DNA of 64,000 bases from the NCBI RefSeq assembly GCF_900236475.1, contig NZ_LT963352.1, forward strand, positions 7,365,001 to 7,429,000, in the 5' to 3' direction. The notes under the pieces were generated by a model. That model was not told the DNA's origin and made no database searches. It was given only the letters and a program-made list of their open reading frames with translations. Within the stretch, counting starts at the first letter, position 1. Every line of letters starts with the position of its first letter. The position numbers and the translations under genes were made by a program. Shown here piece by piece: positions 51,690 to 62,720 of this stretch. The stretch is from Streptomyces chartreusis NRRL 3882. GTDB taxonomy: Bacteria > Actinomycetota > Actinomycetes > Streptomycetales > Streptomycetaceae.

Positions 51690-52667
51690 ATGCAGCGTCA
51701 TCTCATCTCGGCCGCCGACCTCACCCGCGACGACGCCGTCCTGATCCTCGACACCGCCGAGGAGATGGCCCGGGTCGCCGACCGGCCGATCAAGAAGCTG
51801 CCGACCCTGCGCGGCCGCACGATCGTCAACCTCTTCTTCGAGGACTCCACCCGGACCCGGATCTCCTTCGAGGCGGCCGAGAAGCGTCTCTCCGCGGACG
51901 TCATCAACTTCTCCGCCAAGGGCTCCAGCGTCTCCAAGGGCGAGTCCCTGAAGGACACCGCCCAGACGCTGGAAGCCATGGGCGTCGACGCCGTCGTCAT
52001 CCGGCACGGCGCCTCGGGAGCCCCGTACCGGCTGGCGAACTCCGGCTGGATCGACGCGGTCGTCGTCAACGCCGGCGACGGCACCCACCAGCACCCCACC
52101 CAGGCCCTGCTGGACGCCTTCACCATGCGCCGCCGCCTGATCGGCCCGGACGCCGGGATCGGTCAGGACCTCGCCGGCAAGCGCATCACGATCGTCGGCG
52201 ACGTCCTGCACAGCCGGGTCGCCCGCTCCAACGTCGACCTGCTGCACACCCTCGGCGCCGAGGTCACCCTCGTCGCCCCGCCGACCCTGCTGCCGGTCGG
52301 CATCGAGACCTGGCCCTGCGCGGTGTCGTACGACCTCGACAGCACGCTGCCCAAGTCCGACGCGGTGATGATGCTGCGCGTCCAGCGCGAGCGCATGAAC
52401 GCCGCCTTCTTCCCGACCGAGCGCGAGTACTCCCGGCGCTACGGCCTCGACGGCGACCGCATGGCGCGGATGCCCGAGCACGCCGTCGTGATGCACCCCG
52501 GCCCGATGGTCCGCGGGATGGAGATCACCGCCGAGGTCGCCGACTCCGACCGCTGCACCGTCGTCGAGCAGGTCGCGAACGGGGTGTCCATCCGGATGGC
52601 CGTCCTGTACCTGCTGCTCGGTGGAAACGAACCCGCCGTCACCCACCCCCGCACCGAGGAGAAGTAA
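51690..52667 (+). CDS. pyrB: Aspartate carbamoyltransferase catalytic subunit
   Basis: A 325-residue enzyme that joins carbamoyl phosphate and aspartate. The carbamoyl phosphate site STRTRISFEAAEKRL and the motif HGASGAPY, HQHPTQALLDAFT and PGPMVRGMEI for substrate contacts are all conserved. There is no pyrI regulatory subunit nearby. It follows pyrR by 93 bases and has a TACGGAG ribosome binding site. pyrC starts five bases later. Confidence 0.97.
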   Translation: MQRHLISAADLTRDDAVLILDTAEEMARVADRPIKKLPTLRGRTIVNLFFEDSTRTRISFEAAEKRLSADVINFSAKGSSVSKGESLKDTAQTLEAMGVDAVVIRHGASGAPYRLANSGWIDAVVVNAGDGTHQHPTQALLDAFTMRRRLIGPDAGIGQDLAGKRITIVGDVLHSRVARSNVDLLHTLGAEVTLVAPPTLLPVGIETWPCAVSYDLDSTLPKSDAVMMLRVQRERMNAAFFPTEREYSRRYGLDGDRMARMPEHAVVMHPGPMVRGMEITAEVADSDRCTVVEQVANGVSIRMAVLYLLLGGNEPAVTHPRTEEK

Positions 52668-52672
52668 GACAG

Positions 52673-53959
52673 ATGAGCAAGATCCTGATCCGTGGTGCCG
52701 AGGTGCTCGGCGGCGAGCCGCAGGACGTGCTGATCGACGGCGGAACCATTGCGGAGGTCGGCAACGGCCTGTCCGCCGAAGGTGCCGAGGTCGTCGAGGC
52801 CGAGGGCAAGGTGCTGCTGCCGGGCCTGGTCGACCTGCACACGCATCTGCGCGAGCCCGGCCGCGAGGACTCCGAGACCGTCCTGACCGGTACGCGCGCC
52901 GCGGCCTCCGGCGGCTACACCACCGTGTTCGCCATGGCCAACACCTTCCCGGTGGCCGACACCGCCGGTGTCGTCGAGCAGGTCTGGCGGCTCGGCAAGG
53001 AGCACGGCTACTGCGACGTCCAGCCGATCGGTGCCGTCACCGTGGGGCTGGAGGGCCGCAAGCTCGCCGAGCTGGGCGCCATGCACGAGTCGGCCGCCGG
53101 GGTCACCGTCTTCTCCGACGACGGCAAGTGCGTCCACGACGCCGTGATCATGCGCCGCGCCCTGGAGTACGTGAAGGCCTTCGGCGGTGTCGTCGCGCAG
53201 CACGCGCAGGAGCCGCGGCTGACCGAGGGCGCCGAGATGAACGAGGGCGTCGTCTCCGCCGAGCTGGGCCTCGGGGGCTGGCCCGCGGTGGCCGAAGAAT
53301 CGATCATCGCCCGGGATGTCCTGCTCGCCGAGCACGTCGGCTCCCGCGTCCACATCTGCCACCTGTCGACCGCCGGGTCCGTCGAGATCGTCCGCTGGGC
53401 CAAGTCCCGCGGTATCGCCGTGACCGCCGAGGTCACCCCGCACCACCTGCTCCTCACCGACGAGCTGGTCCGCACGTACAACCCCGTCTACAAGGTCAAC
53501 CCGCCGCTGCGCACCGAGCGCGACGTGCTGGCCCTGCGCGAGGCGCTCGCCGACGGCACGATCGACATCGTCGCCACCGACCACGCCCCGCACCCGCACG
53601 AGGACAAGGACTGCGAGTGGGCCGCGGCCGCCATGGGCATGGTCGGCCTGGAGACCGCGTTGTCGGTGGTGCAGGAGACCATGGTCGACACGGGCCTGCT
53701 GGACTGGGCCGGCGTCGCCGACCGGATGTCCTTCAAGCCCGCGCAGATCGGACAGGCCAAGGGGCACGGCCGTCCCGTCTCGGCAGGTGAGCCCGCCAAC
53801 CTCACCCTCGTCGACACGGCATACCGTGGCCCTGTGGACCCCGCGGGCTTCGCCTCGCGCAGCCGCAACACCCCCTACGAGGGGCGTGAGCTGCCGGGCC
53901 GTGTGACGCACACGTGGCTGCGGGGCAAGGCCACGCTCGTCGACGGGAAGCTCACGTGA
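52673..53959 (+). CDS. pyrC: Dihydroorotase
   Basis: A 428-residue amidohydrolase-fold enzyme that closes the dihydroorotate ring. Metal ligands are in VDLHTHLREPG (H56, H58), with SDDGKCV where a bridging Asp may replace the carboxylated lysine, HICHLSTAGS, AEVTPHH and the catalytic ATDHAPHPHEDK. Its stop overlaps the GTG of the next gene, so it is translationally coupled to the PH-like protein. Confidence 0.97.
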   Translation: MSKILIRGAEVLGGEPQDVLIDGGTIAEVGNGLSAEGAEVVEAEGKVLLPGLVDLHTHLREPGREDSETVLTGTRAAASGGYTTVFAMANTFPVADTAGVVEQVWRLGKEHGYCDVQPIGAVTVGLEGRKLAELGAMHESAAGVTVFSDDGKCVHDAVIMRRALEYVKAFGGVVAQHAQEPRLTEGAEMNEGVVSAELGLGGWPAVAEESIIARDVLLAEHVGSRVHICHLSTAGSVEIVRWAKSRGIAVTAEVTPHHLLLTDELVRTYNPVYKVNPPLRTERDVLALREALADGTIDIVATDHAPHPHEDKDCEWAAAAMGMVGLETALSVVQETMVDTGLLDWAGVADRMSFKPAQIGQAKGHGRPVSAGEPANLTLVDTAYRGPVDPAGFASRSRNTPYEGRELPGRVTHTWLRGKATLVDGKLT

Positions 53960-54525
53960 CACCTGTACTTCTGCTGGCCGCCGAGAAGGAATCGGCGCAA
54001 GTGACCGACTGGGCCGCCCGCATCGGCTGGGTCGTCGGCCTCGCCCTGTTCGTCGCGCTGGTCTACTGGCTGATGCGCGAGGGCTGGAAGTGGCGCGGCA
54101 CGCTCCAGGGCGACCTGCCCGAGCTGCCCACGACCCCGGACGAGACGGGCCCGCCGCGCCTGACCATGAGCGGCCGCTACCACGGCTCCACCACCGCCGG
54201 ACAGTGGCTCGACCGCATCGTCGCCCACGGCCTGGGCACCCGCAGCCGCGCCGAGCTGACCCTCACGGACGCCGGACTGGACGTCGTACGCCCCGGGGCG
54301 AGCGACTTCTTCGTCCCGGCCGCACAGCTCCGCGAGGCCCGGCTCGACAAGGGCATCGCTGGCAAGGTGCTCACCGAGGGCGGCCTGCTCGTCGTCACCT
54401 GGGAGCACGGCGACCGGCTGATCGACTCCGGCTTCCGCTCCGACCACGCGGCCGAGCACAACGAATGGGTCGAAGCCATCAACTCCATGATCGAAACGAA
54501 CAGCAGGGAAGGCGCCGAACGATGA
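53956..54525 (+). CDS. PH-like domain single-pass membrane protein inside the pyr operon
   Basis: This encodes 189 residues. One transmembrane helix (about 22-40, GWVVGLALFVALVYWLMRE) follows a short outer N-terminus. The C-terminal 130 residues are strand-rich with YHGSTTAGQWLDRIVAHGLG, AELTLTDAGLDVVR, LLVVTWEHGDRLIDSGFR and a final helix (EHNEWVEAINSMI), a layout like the PH-like domain family used by databases for this gene. Its start overlaps pyrC and its stop overlaps carA by four bases, so it is locked into the pyrimidine operon. It may scaffold the enzymes at the membrane; that is inference. Confidence 0.88.
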   Translation: MTPVLLLAAEKESAQVTDWAARIGWVVGLALFVALVYWLMREGWKWRGTLQGDLPELPTTPDETGPPRLTMSGRYHGSTTAGQWLDRIVAHGLGTRSRAELTLTDAGLDVVRPGASDFFVPAAQLREARLDKGIAGKVLTEGGLLVVTWEHGDRLIDSGFRSDHAAEHNEWVEAINSMIETNSREGAER

Positions 54526-55656
54526 CCACCTCCACCAGGGGAGCTGCAAAAACTCCCGCCGTACTCGTCCTGGAGGACGGCCGGGTCTTCCGCGGCCGTG
54601 CCTACGGGGCCGTGGGGGAGACCTTCGGCGAAGCGGTGTTCTCCACCGGCATGACCGGCTACCAGGAGACCCTCACCGACCCCTCGTACCACCGCCAGGT
54701 CGTGGTGATGACCGCCCCGCACGTCGGCAACACCGGCGTCAACGACGAGGACCCGGAGTCGAAGCGCATCTGGGTCTCGGGGTACGTCGTGCGCGACCCC
54801 GCGCGCGTGCCGTCCAACTGGCGCTCGAGGCGCTCGCTGGACGAGGAGCTGGCGGCGCAGGGCGTCGTCGGCATCTCCGGCATCGACACCCGCGCCCTCA
54901 CGCGCCACCTGCGCGAGCGCGGCGCCATGCGCGTCGGCATCTTCAGCGGTGACACGATCCAGGACGACGCCGCGCTGCTGGCCCGCGTCCAGGACGCCCC
55001 CCAGATGAAGGGTGCGAACCTCTCCGCCGAGGTCGCCACCACCGAGCCGTACGTCGTGCCCGCGATCGGCGAGAAGAAGTTCACCGTCGCCGCCGTCGAC
55101 CTCGGCATCAAGGGCATGACCCCGCACCGCATGGCCGAGCGCGGCATCGAGGTGCACGTGCTCCCGGCGACCGCGACCGTCGAGGACGTCTACGCGGTCA
55201 ACCCGGACGGCGTGTTCTTCTCCAACGGCCCCGGCGACCCCGCCACCGCCGACCACCCCGTCTCCCTCATGCGGGGCGTCCTGGAGCGCGGCACGCCGCT
55301 GTTCGGCATCTGCTTCGGCAACCAGATCCTGGGCCGCGCGCTCGGCTTCGGCACCTACAAGCTGAAGTACGGCCACCGCGGCATCAACCAGCCGGTGCAG
55401 GACCGGACGACCGGCAAGGTCGAGGTCACCGCGCACAACCACGGCTTCGCCGTCGACGCCCCGCTCGACCAGGTCTCCGAGACCCCGTTCGGCCGCGCCG
55501 AGGTGTCCCACGTCTGCCTCAACGACAACGTGGTGGAGGGGCTCCAGCTCCTCGACCGCCCCGCCTTCAGCGTCCAGTACCACCCCGAAGCGGCAGCCGG
55601 CCCGCACGACGCCGCCTACCTGTTCGACCGCTTCGTTTCCCTGATGGAGGGCCAGC

Positions 55657-55664
<8 letters not shown>
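54522..55664 (+). CDS. carA: Carbamoyl phosphate synthase small subunit
   Basis: A 380-residue glutaminase that feeds ammonia to CarB. The N-terminal domain has VFSTGMTGYQETLTDPSY; the class I amidotransferase domain has the Cys nucleophile in FGICFGNQILG (about residue 265) and the His-Glu pair in QYHPEAAAG. The start overlaps the preceding stop (ATGA), and carB starts eight bases before this gene's stop, so the whole pathway is co-translated. Confidence 0.98.
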
Positions 55665-58965
<3,301 letters not shown>

Positions 58966-58969
58966 CAGC

Positions 58970-59007
58970 CGAAGAGGGGGACACCGGAAACGGTGTCCCC
59001 CTCTTCG
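58970..59007. terminator. Perfect 17-bp hairpin between carB and pyrD
   Basis: Arms 58970-58986 and 58991-59007 pair perfectly over 17 bp around a GAAA tetraloop, an unusually stable form. It starts five bases after the carB stop, inside an operon, and ends 30 bases before pyrD. It may be a partial terminator that lowers pyrD-pyrF, or an end-protecting structure. Confidence 0.75.
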
Positions 59008-59039
59008 TGAGGACGCCATGTCTTCGTGAGGACACCATG
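59002..59039 (+). repeat. Tandem 19-bp duplication of the pyrD start region
   Basis: The 19-bp unit 59002-59020 is repeated at 59021-59039 with a single mismatch (G to A). Each unit contains GTGAGGA and ends in ATG. The first ATG (59018) opens a tiny frame of three codons that stops at a TGA within the second unit, and the second ATG (59037) is the pyrD start. Confidence 0.9.
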
Positions 59040-60143
59040 TACAAGATCTTTTTCAGTCTGCTCTTCAAGCGGATGGACCCGGAGCAGGCGCACCACCTCG
59101 CCTTCCGCTGGATCCGCCTGGCCGCCCGCGTGCCCGTGCTGCGCACCCTCCTCGCGGCCGCCCTCGCGCCCCGCCACAAGGAGCTGCGCACGGAGGCCTT
59201 CGGGCTGCGCATGCACGGCCCCTTCGGGCTCGCCGCGGGCTTCGACAAGAACGCGGTCGGCATCGACGGCATGGCGATGCTCGGCTTCGACCACGTCGAG
59301 ATCGGCACGGTCACCGGTGAACCGCAGCCCGGCAACCCCAAACAGCGGCTGTTCCGCCTGGTCAAGGACCGGGCGCTGATCAACCGCATGGGCTTCAACA
59401 ACGACGGATCGCTCCGCGTCGCCGCCCGTCTGGCCTCCCGGACGCCCGTCTTCAAGACCGTCGTCGGTGTCAACATCGGCAAGACCAAGGTCGTCCCCGA
59501 GGAGGAGGCCGTCGCGGACTACGTGAAGTCCGCCGAGCGGCTGGCCCCCTACGCCGACTACCTCGTCGTCAACGTCTCCTCCCCGAACACGCCCGGCCTG
59601 CGCAACCTCCAGGCCACCGAGGCGCTGCGCCCCCTGCTGAGCGCCGTCCGCGAGGCCGCCGACCGGGCGGTGGCCGCGCGGCGCGTCCCGCTCCTGGTCA
59701 AGATCGCGCCGGACCTCGCCGACGAGGACATCGACGCCGTCGCCGACCTCGCCGTGGAACTCGGCCTGGAGGGGATCATCGCCACGAACACCACGATCGC
59801 GCGCGAGGGACTCGGCCTGAAGTCAGACTCCTCCCTGGTCAAGGAGACCGGCGGCCTGTCCGGGGCACCCCTGAAGGAACGCTCCCTGGAGGTCCTGCGC
59901 CGCCTCTACGCGCGCGTGGGCGGCCGGATCACCCTGGTGGGCGTCGGCGGCGTCGAGAACGCCGAGGACGCCTGGCAGCGCATCCTGGCCGGTGCCACGC
60001 TGGTCCAGGGTTACAGCGCCTTCATCTACGAGGGGCCCTTCTGGGGCCGCTCCATCCACAAGGGGCTCGCCGCGCGCCTGCGCACCAGCCCGTACGCCAC
60101 GCTCGCCGACGCGGTGGGCGCCGACGTGAGGAAGACGGCATGA
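59037..60143 (+). CDS. pyrD: Dihydroorotate dehydrogenase (quinone), class 2
   Basis: A 368-residue FMN enzyme that oxidises dihydroorotate and passes electrons to quinone. An N-terminal helical extension (YKIFFSLLFKRMDPEQAHH) places it at the membrane. NRMGFNNDGS, NVSSPNTPGLRNLQ with the catalytic Ser, VKIAPDLADEDI, TNTTI, and VGVGGVENAEDAW for FMN are all in place. The ATG at 59037 is preferred over an upstream GTG because of family length and the duplicated ribosome binding region. Confidence 0.97.
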   Translation: MYKIFFSLLFKRMDPEQAHHLAFRWIRLAARVPVLRTLLAAALAPRHKELRTEAFGLRMHGPFGLAAGFDKNAVGIDGMAMLGFDHVEIGTVTGEPQPGNPKQRLFRLVKDRALINRMGFNNDGSLRVAARLASRTPVFKTVVGVNIGKTKVVPEEEAVADYVKSAERLAPYADYLVVNVSSPNTPGLRNLQATEALRPLLSAVREAADRAVAARRVPLLVKIAPDLADEDIDAVADLAVELGLEGIIATNTTIAREGLGLKSDSSLVKETGGLSGAPLKERSLEVLRRLYARVGGRITLVGVGGVENAEDAWQRILAGATLVQGYSAFIYEGPFWGRSIHKGLAARLRTSPYATLADAVGADVRKTA

Positions 60144-60985
60144 GTGGTCTCGAACCCTTCGGCGCCCGTCTGCGCCGCGTGATGGACGAGCGCGGCCCGC
60201 TGTGCGTCGGCATCGACCCGCACGCCTCCCTGCTCGCCGAGTGGGGCCTCAACGACGACGTGACGGGCCTGGAGCGGTTCAGCCGCACGGTCGTCGAGGC
60301 GGTGGCCGACCGGGTCGCCGTGCTCAAGCCGCAGAGCGCGTTCTTCGAGCGGTTCGGCTCGCGCGGCGTCGCCGTCCTGGAGAAGTCGGTGGCCGAGGCG
60401 CGGGCGGCCGGCGCGCTGGTCGTGATGGACGCCAAGCGCGGCGACATCGGCTCGACCATGGCCGCGTACGCCGAGTCCTTCCTGCACAAGGACGCCCCGC
60501 TGTTCTCCGACGCGCTGACCGTCTCGCCCTACCTGGGTTACGGCTCGCTCAGCCCGGCCGTCGCGCTGGCCCGGGAGAGCGGCGCCGGGCTGTTCGTGCT
60601 GGCGCTGACCTCCAACCCGGAGGGCGGCGAGGTCCAGCACGCCGTGCGGTCCGACGGCCGGAACGTCGGAGCGACCGTGCTCGCGCACCTGTCCGCCGAG
60701 AACGCGGGGGAGGAGCCCCTGGGGTCCTTCGGCGCGGTCGTCGGCGCGACCCTCGGTGACCTGTCGTCGTACGACCTGGACATCAACGGCCCGCTCCTCG
60801 CGCCCGGTATCGGTGCCCAGGGGGCGACGCCGGCCGATCTTCCCGGGGTCTTCGGGGCGGCGGTGCGCAACGTCGTGCCGAACGTCAGCCGGGGAGTGCT
60901 GCGCCACGGTCCCGACGCGGTCGCGCTGCGTGACGCCGCGGAGCGCTTCGCGGAGGAGATCCGGCAGGCCGTGACGTCCGTCTGA
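60140..60985 (+). CDS. pyrF: Orotidine 5'-phosphate decarboxylase, type 2
   Basis: A 281-residue enzyme that decarboxylates OMP to UMP. It is the longer actinobacterial form. The active-site triad is in LVVMDAKRGDIGSTMAAYA, with VGIDPHASLL at the N-terminus and LAPGIGAQGATPADL at the phosphate gripper. Its ATG overlaps the pyrD stop. It ends the pyrimidine operon, leaving a 299-bp gap to the sIHF gene. Confidence 0.97.
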   Translation: MSGLEPFGARLRRVMDERGPLCVGIDPHASLLAEWGLNDDVTGLERFSRTVVEAVADRVAVLKPQSAFFERFGSRGVAVLEKSVAEARAAGALVVMDAKRGDIGSTMAAYAESFLHKDAPLFSDALTVSPYLGYGSLSPAVALARESGAGLFVLALTSNPEGGEVQHAVRSDGRNVGATVLAHLSAENAGEEPLGSFGAVVGATLGDLSSYDLDINGPLLAPGIGAQGATPADLPGVFGAAVRNVVPNVSRGVLRHGPDAVALRDAAERFAEEIRQAVTSV

Positions 60986-61145
60986 CCTCAGGCTGACCTC
61001 TTTCCGACCTCCTCCTGATCTCCTCCGGAGTCCTCCGATGAGTGGTCCGGGGCGCGCTTGAGTCTGAATACATCCTCAAATCCGGGGCAGTATGTCCTAA
61101 ATGTCCGTTCAGATGAAGGCTGACCAGGACTTTTCCGCTGTTCTC

Positions 61146-61175
61146 GCTGACTCTGGCGGACTTGCCCGCTAGTCT
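61146..61175 (+). promoter_or_regulatory. Candidate promoter of the sIHF gene
   Basis: GCTGAC (61146-61151) and TAGTCT (61170-61175) are 18 bases apart, close to the housekeeping pattern. It lies 110 bases before the GTG at 61285. The gap 60986-61284 also contains a less GC-rich stretch (about 61055-61130) that may carry a second promoter. Confidence 0.45.
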
Positions 61176-61284
61176 CCGACGAGAGTGAACGGGCAAGCGT
61201 GTTGCTCGTGGCTCCCCAGGTGTGGGGCGACTAGGTTCCTCACCGGTCCGTATCCGACAGTTCGACATCCGAGGTGACGTAGGC

Positions 61285-61608
61285 GTGGCTCTTCCGCCCC
61301 TTACCCCTGAACAGCGCGCAGCCGCGCTCGAAAAGGCCGCCGCGGCTCGCCGGGAGCGGGCCGAGGTCAAGAATCGACTCAAGCACTCCGGCGCCTCCCT
61401 TCACGAGGTCATCAAGCAGGGCCAGGAGAACGACGTCATCGGCAAGATGAAGGTCTCCGCCCTCCTCGAGTCCCTGCCGGGCGTGGGCAAGGTCCGCGCC
61501 AAGCAGATCATGGAGCGACTCGGTATCTCCGAGAGCCGCCGCGTGCGTGGTCTCGGGTCCAACCAGATCGCCTCCCTCGAGCGTGAGTTCGGCAGCACCG
61601 GTTCCTGA
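61285..61608 (+). CDS. Streptomyces integration host factor (sIHF)
   Basis: This 107-residue protein is the actinobacterial nucleoid protein unrelated to the enterobacterial IHF. The N-terminal helix is LTPEQRAAALEKAAAARRER, followed by the helix-two-turn-helix region ESLPGVGKVRAKQIMERLG that binds DNA backbone. In S. coelicolor it affects topology, sporulation septation and antibiotics. The GTG at 61285 gives the known length. It sits before gmk in the same order as mihF in mycobacteria, and gmk-rpoZ-coaBC follow. Confidence 0.97.
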   Translation: MALPPLTPEQRAAALEKAAAARRERAEVKNRLKHSGASLHEVIKQGQENDVIGKMKVSALLESLPGVGKVRAKQIMERLGISESRRVRGLGSNQIASLEREFGSTGS

Positions 61609-61655
61609 ACCGGGCACTGAAGGGGGAGCGAGTCCCGGGCACTCCGGGATTGCTG

Positions 61656-61661
61656 GATAAT
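61656..61661 (+). promoter_or_regulatory. Likely -10 element of leaderless gmk
   Basis: GATAAT ends six bases before the ATG at 61668 and no ribosome binding site lies between, suggesting a leaderless transcript or one start close to the codon. Confidence 0.4.
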
Positions 61662-61667
61662 CGCTGC

Positions 61668-62261
61668 ATGGCTGCAACACCCCGGGGGACGACCCCCGTG
61701 CCCCCGGACGTACGTCCGCGGCTGACCGTGCTCTCCGGCCCCTCCGGGGTCGGCAAGAGCACGGTCGTCGCCCATATGCGCAAGGAACATCCCGAGGTCT
61801 GGCTCTCGGTGTCGGCGACGACCCGCAAGCCCCGCCCCGGCGAGAAGCACGGAGTCCACTACTTCTTCGTCACCGACGACGAGATGGACAAGCTGATCGC
61901 CAACGGCGAACTGCTGGAGTGGGCCGAGTTCGCGGGTAACCGCTACGGCACGCCGCGTGCGGCCGTGCAGGAGCGCTTGGAGAAGGGCGAGCCCGTACTC
62001 CTCGAGATCGACCTCCAGGGCGCCCGTCTGGTCCGGGAGTCGATGCCCGAGGCCCAGCTGGTGTTCCTGGCTCCTCCCTCCTGGGAGGAGCTGGTGCGCA
62101 GACTCACCGGGCGGGGCACCGAACCGCCCGAGGTCATCGAGCGCCGGCTCGAGGCGGCCAAGATCGAACTGGCCGCCGAGCCGGAGTTCGACACGACCCT
62201 GGTGAACACCTCCGTCGAGGACGTGGCTCGCGAGCTGCTAGCCTTGATGGACGTCGTGTGA
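61668..62261 (+). CDS. gmk: Guanylate kinase
   Basis: A 197-residue kinase that converts GMP to GDP. Walker A is LSGPSGVGKST; the GMP-binding loop reads VSATTRKPRPGEKHGVHYFFV, trimmed here as SATTRKPRPGE; the C-terminal RRLEAAKIEL and FDTTLVNTS are conserved. The N-terminus is about ten residues longer than in E. coli. An ATG 18 bases upstream is less likely in view of the -10 position. Confidence 0.97.
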   Translation: MAATPRGTTPVPPDVRPRLTVLSGPSGVGKSTVVAHMRKEHPEVWLSVSATTRKPRPGEKHGVHYFFVTDDEMDKLIANGELLEWAEFAGNRYGTPRAAVQERLEKGEPVLLEIDLQGARLVRESMPEAQLVFLAPPSWEELVRRLTGRGTEPPEVIERRLEAAKIELAAEPEFDTTLVNTSVEDVARELLALMDVV

Positions 62262-62332
62262 CCATCGCTGATCGTTTCCGGGTCTCGCTGATCACCCCGA
62301 CAGAATCTTTCCCATCCATCGGAAGGTAGAGC

Positions 62333-62605
62333 GTGTCCTCTTCCATCTCCGCGCCCGAGGGCATCATCAACCCGCCGATCGACGAGCTCCTCGAGGCCAC
62401 CGACTCGAAGTACAGCCTCGTGATCTACGCGGCCAAGCGGGCCCGCCAGATCAACGCGTACTACTCGCAGCTCGGCGAGGGTCTCCTCGAGTACGTCGGT
62501 CCTCTCGTCGACACCCACGTCCACGAGAAGCCGCTCTCGATCGCCCTTCGCGAGATCAACGCGGGGCTGCTGACGTCCGAGGCCGTCGAGGGCCCGGCGC
62601 AGTAA
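62333..62605 (+). CDS. rpoZ: RNA polymerase omega subunit
   Basis: This encodes 90 residues. The omega fold is recognised by GIINPPIDELLEATDSKYSL, VIYAAKRARQINAYY and KPLSIALREINAG. It helps fold and hold the beta' subunit, and in Streptomyces it is needed for normal development. The GTG start is preceded by GGAAGG about 10 bases away. It lies 71 bases after gmk. Confidence 0.97.
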   Translation: MSSSISAPEGIINPPIDELLEATDSKYSLVIYAAKRARQINAYYSQLGEGLLEYVGPLVDTHVHEKPLSIALREINAGLLTSEAVEGPAQ

Positions 62606-62634
62606 GTACTATTTGCAGCTTGACGCTGACTTTT

Positions 62635-62669
62635 CCACAGGCCCGGCAGGCCGACTGCCGGGCCTGTGG
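62635..62669 (+). terminator. Terminator after rpoZ
   Basis: The perfect 15-bp stem CCACAGGCCCGGCAG (62635-62649) pairs with CTGCCGGGCCTGTGG (62655-62669) around GCCGA. It starts 29 bases after the rpoZ stop, and coaBC begins 51 bases later. Confidence 0.75.
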
Positions 62670-62720
62670 TGTGTCATGGAGTCGTACGTTGTGCCGGTTG
62701 CCGAGGTCCGGGGAGAGACG

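Noticed and set aside
59018..59020. First ATG of the duplicated unit as the pyrD start
   Set aside because: It runs into a TGA after three codons; the ATG at 59037 is in frame with the enzyme.
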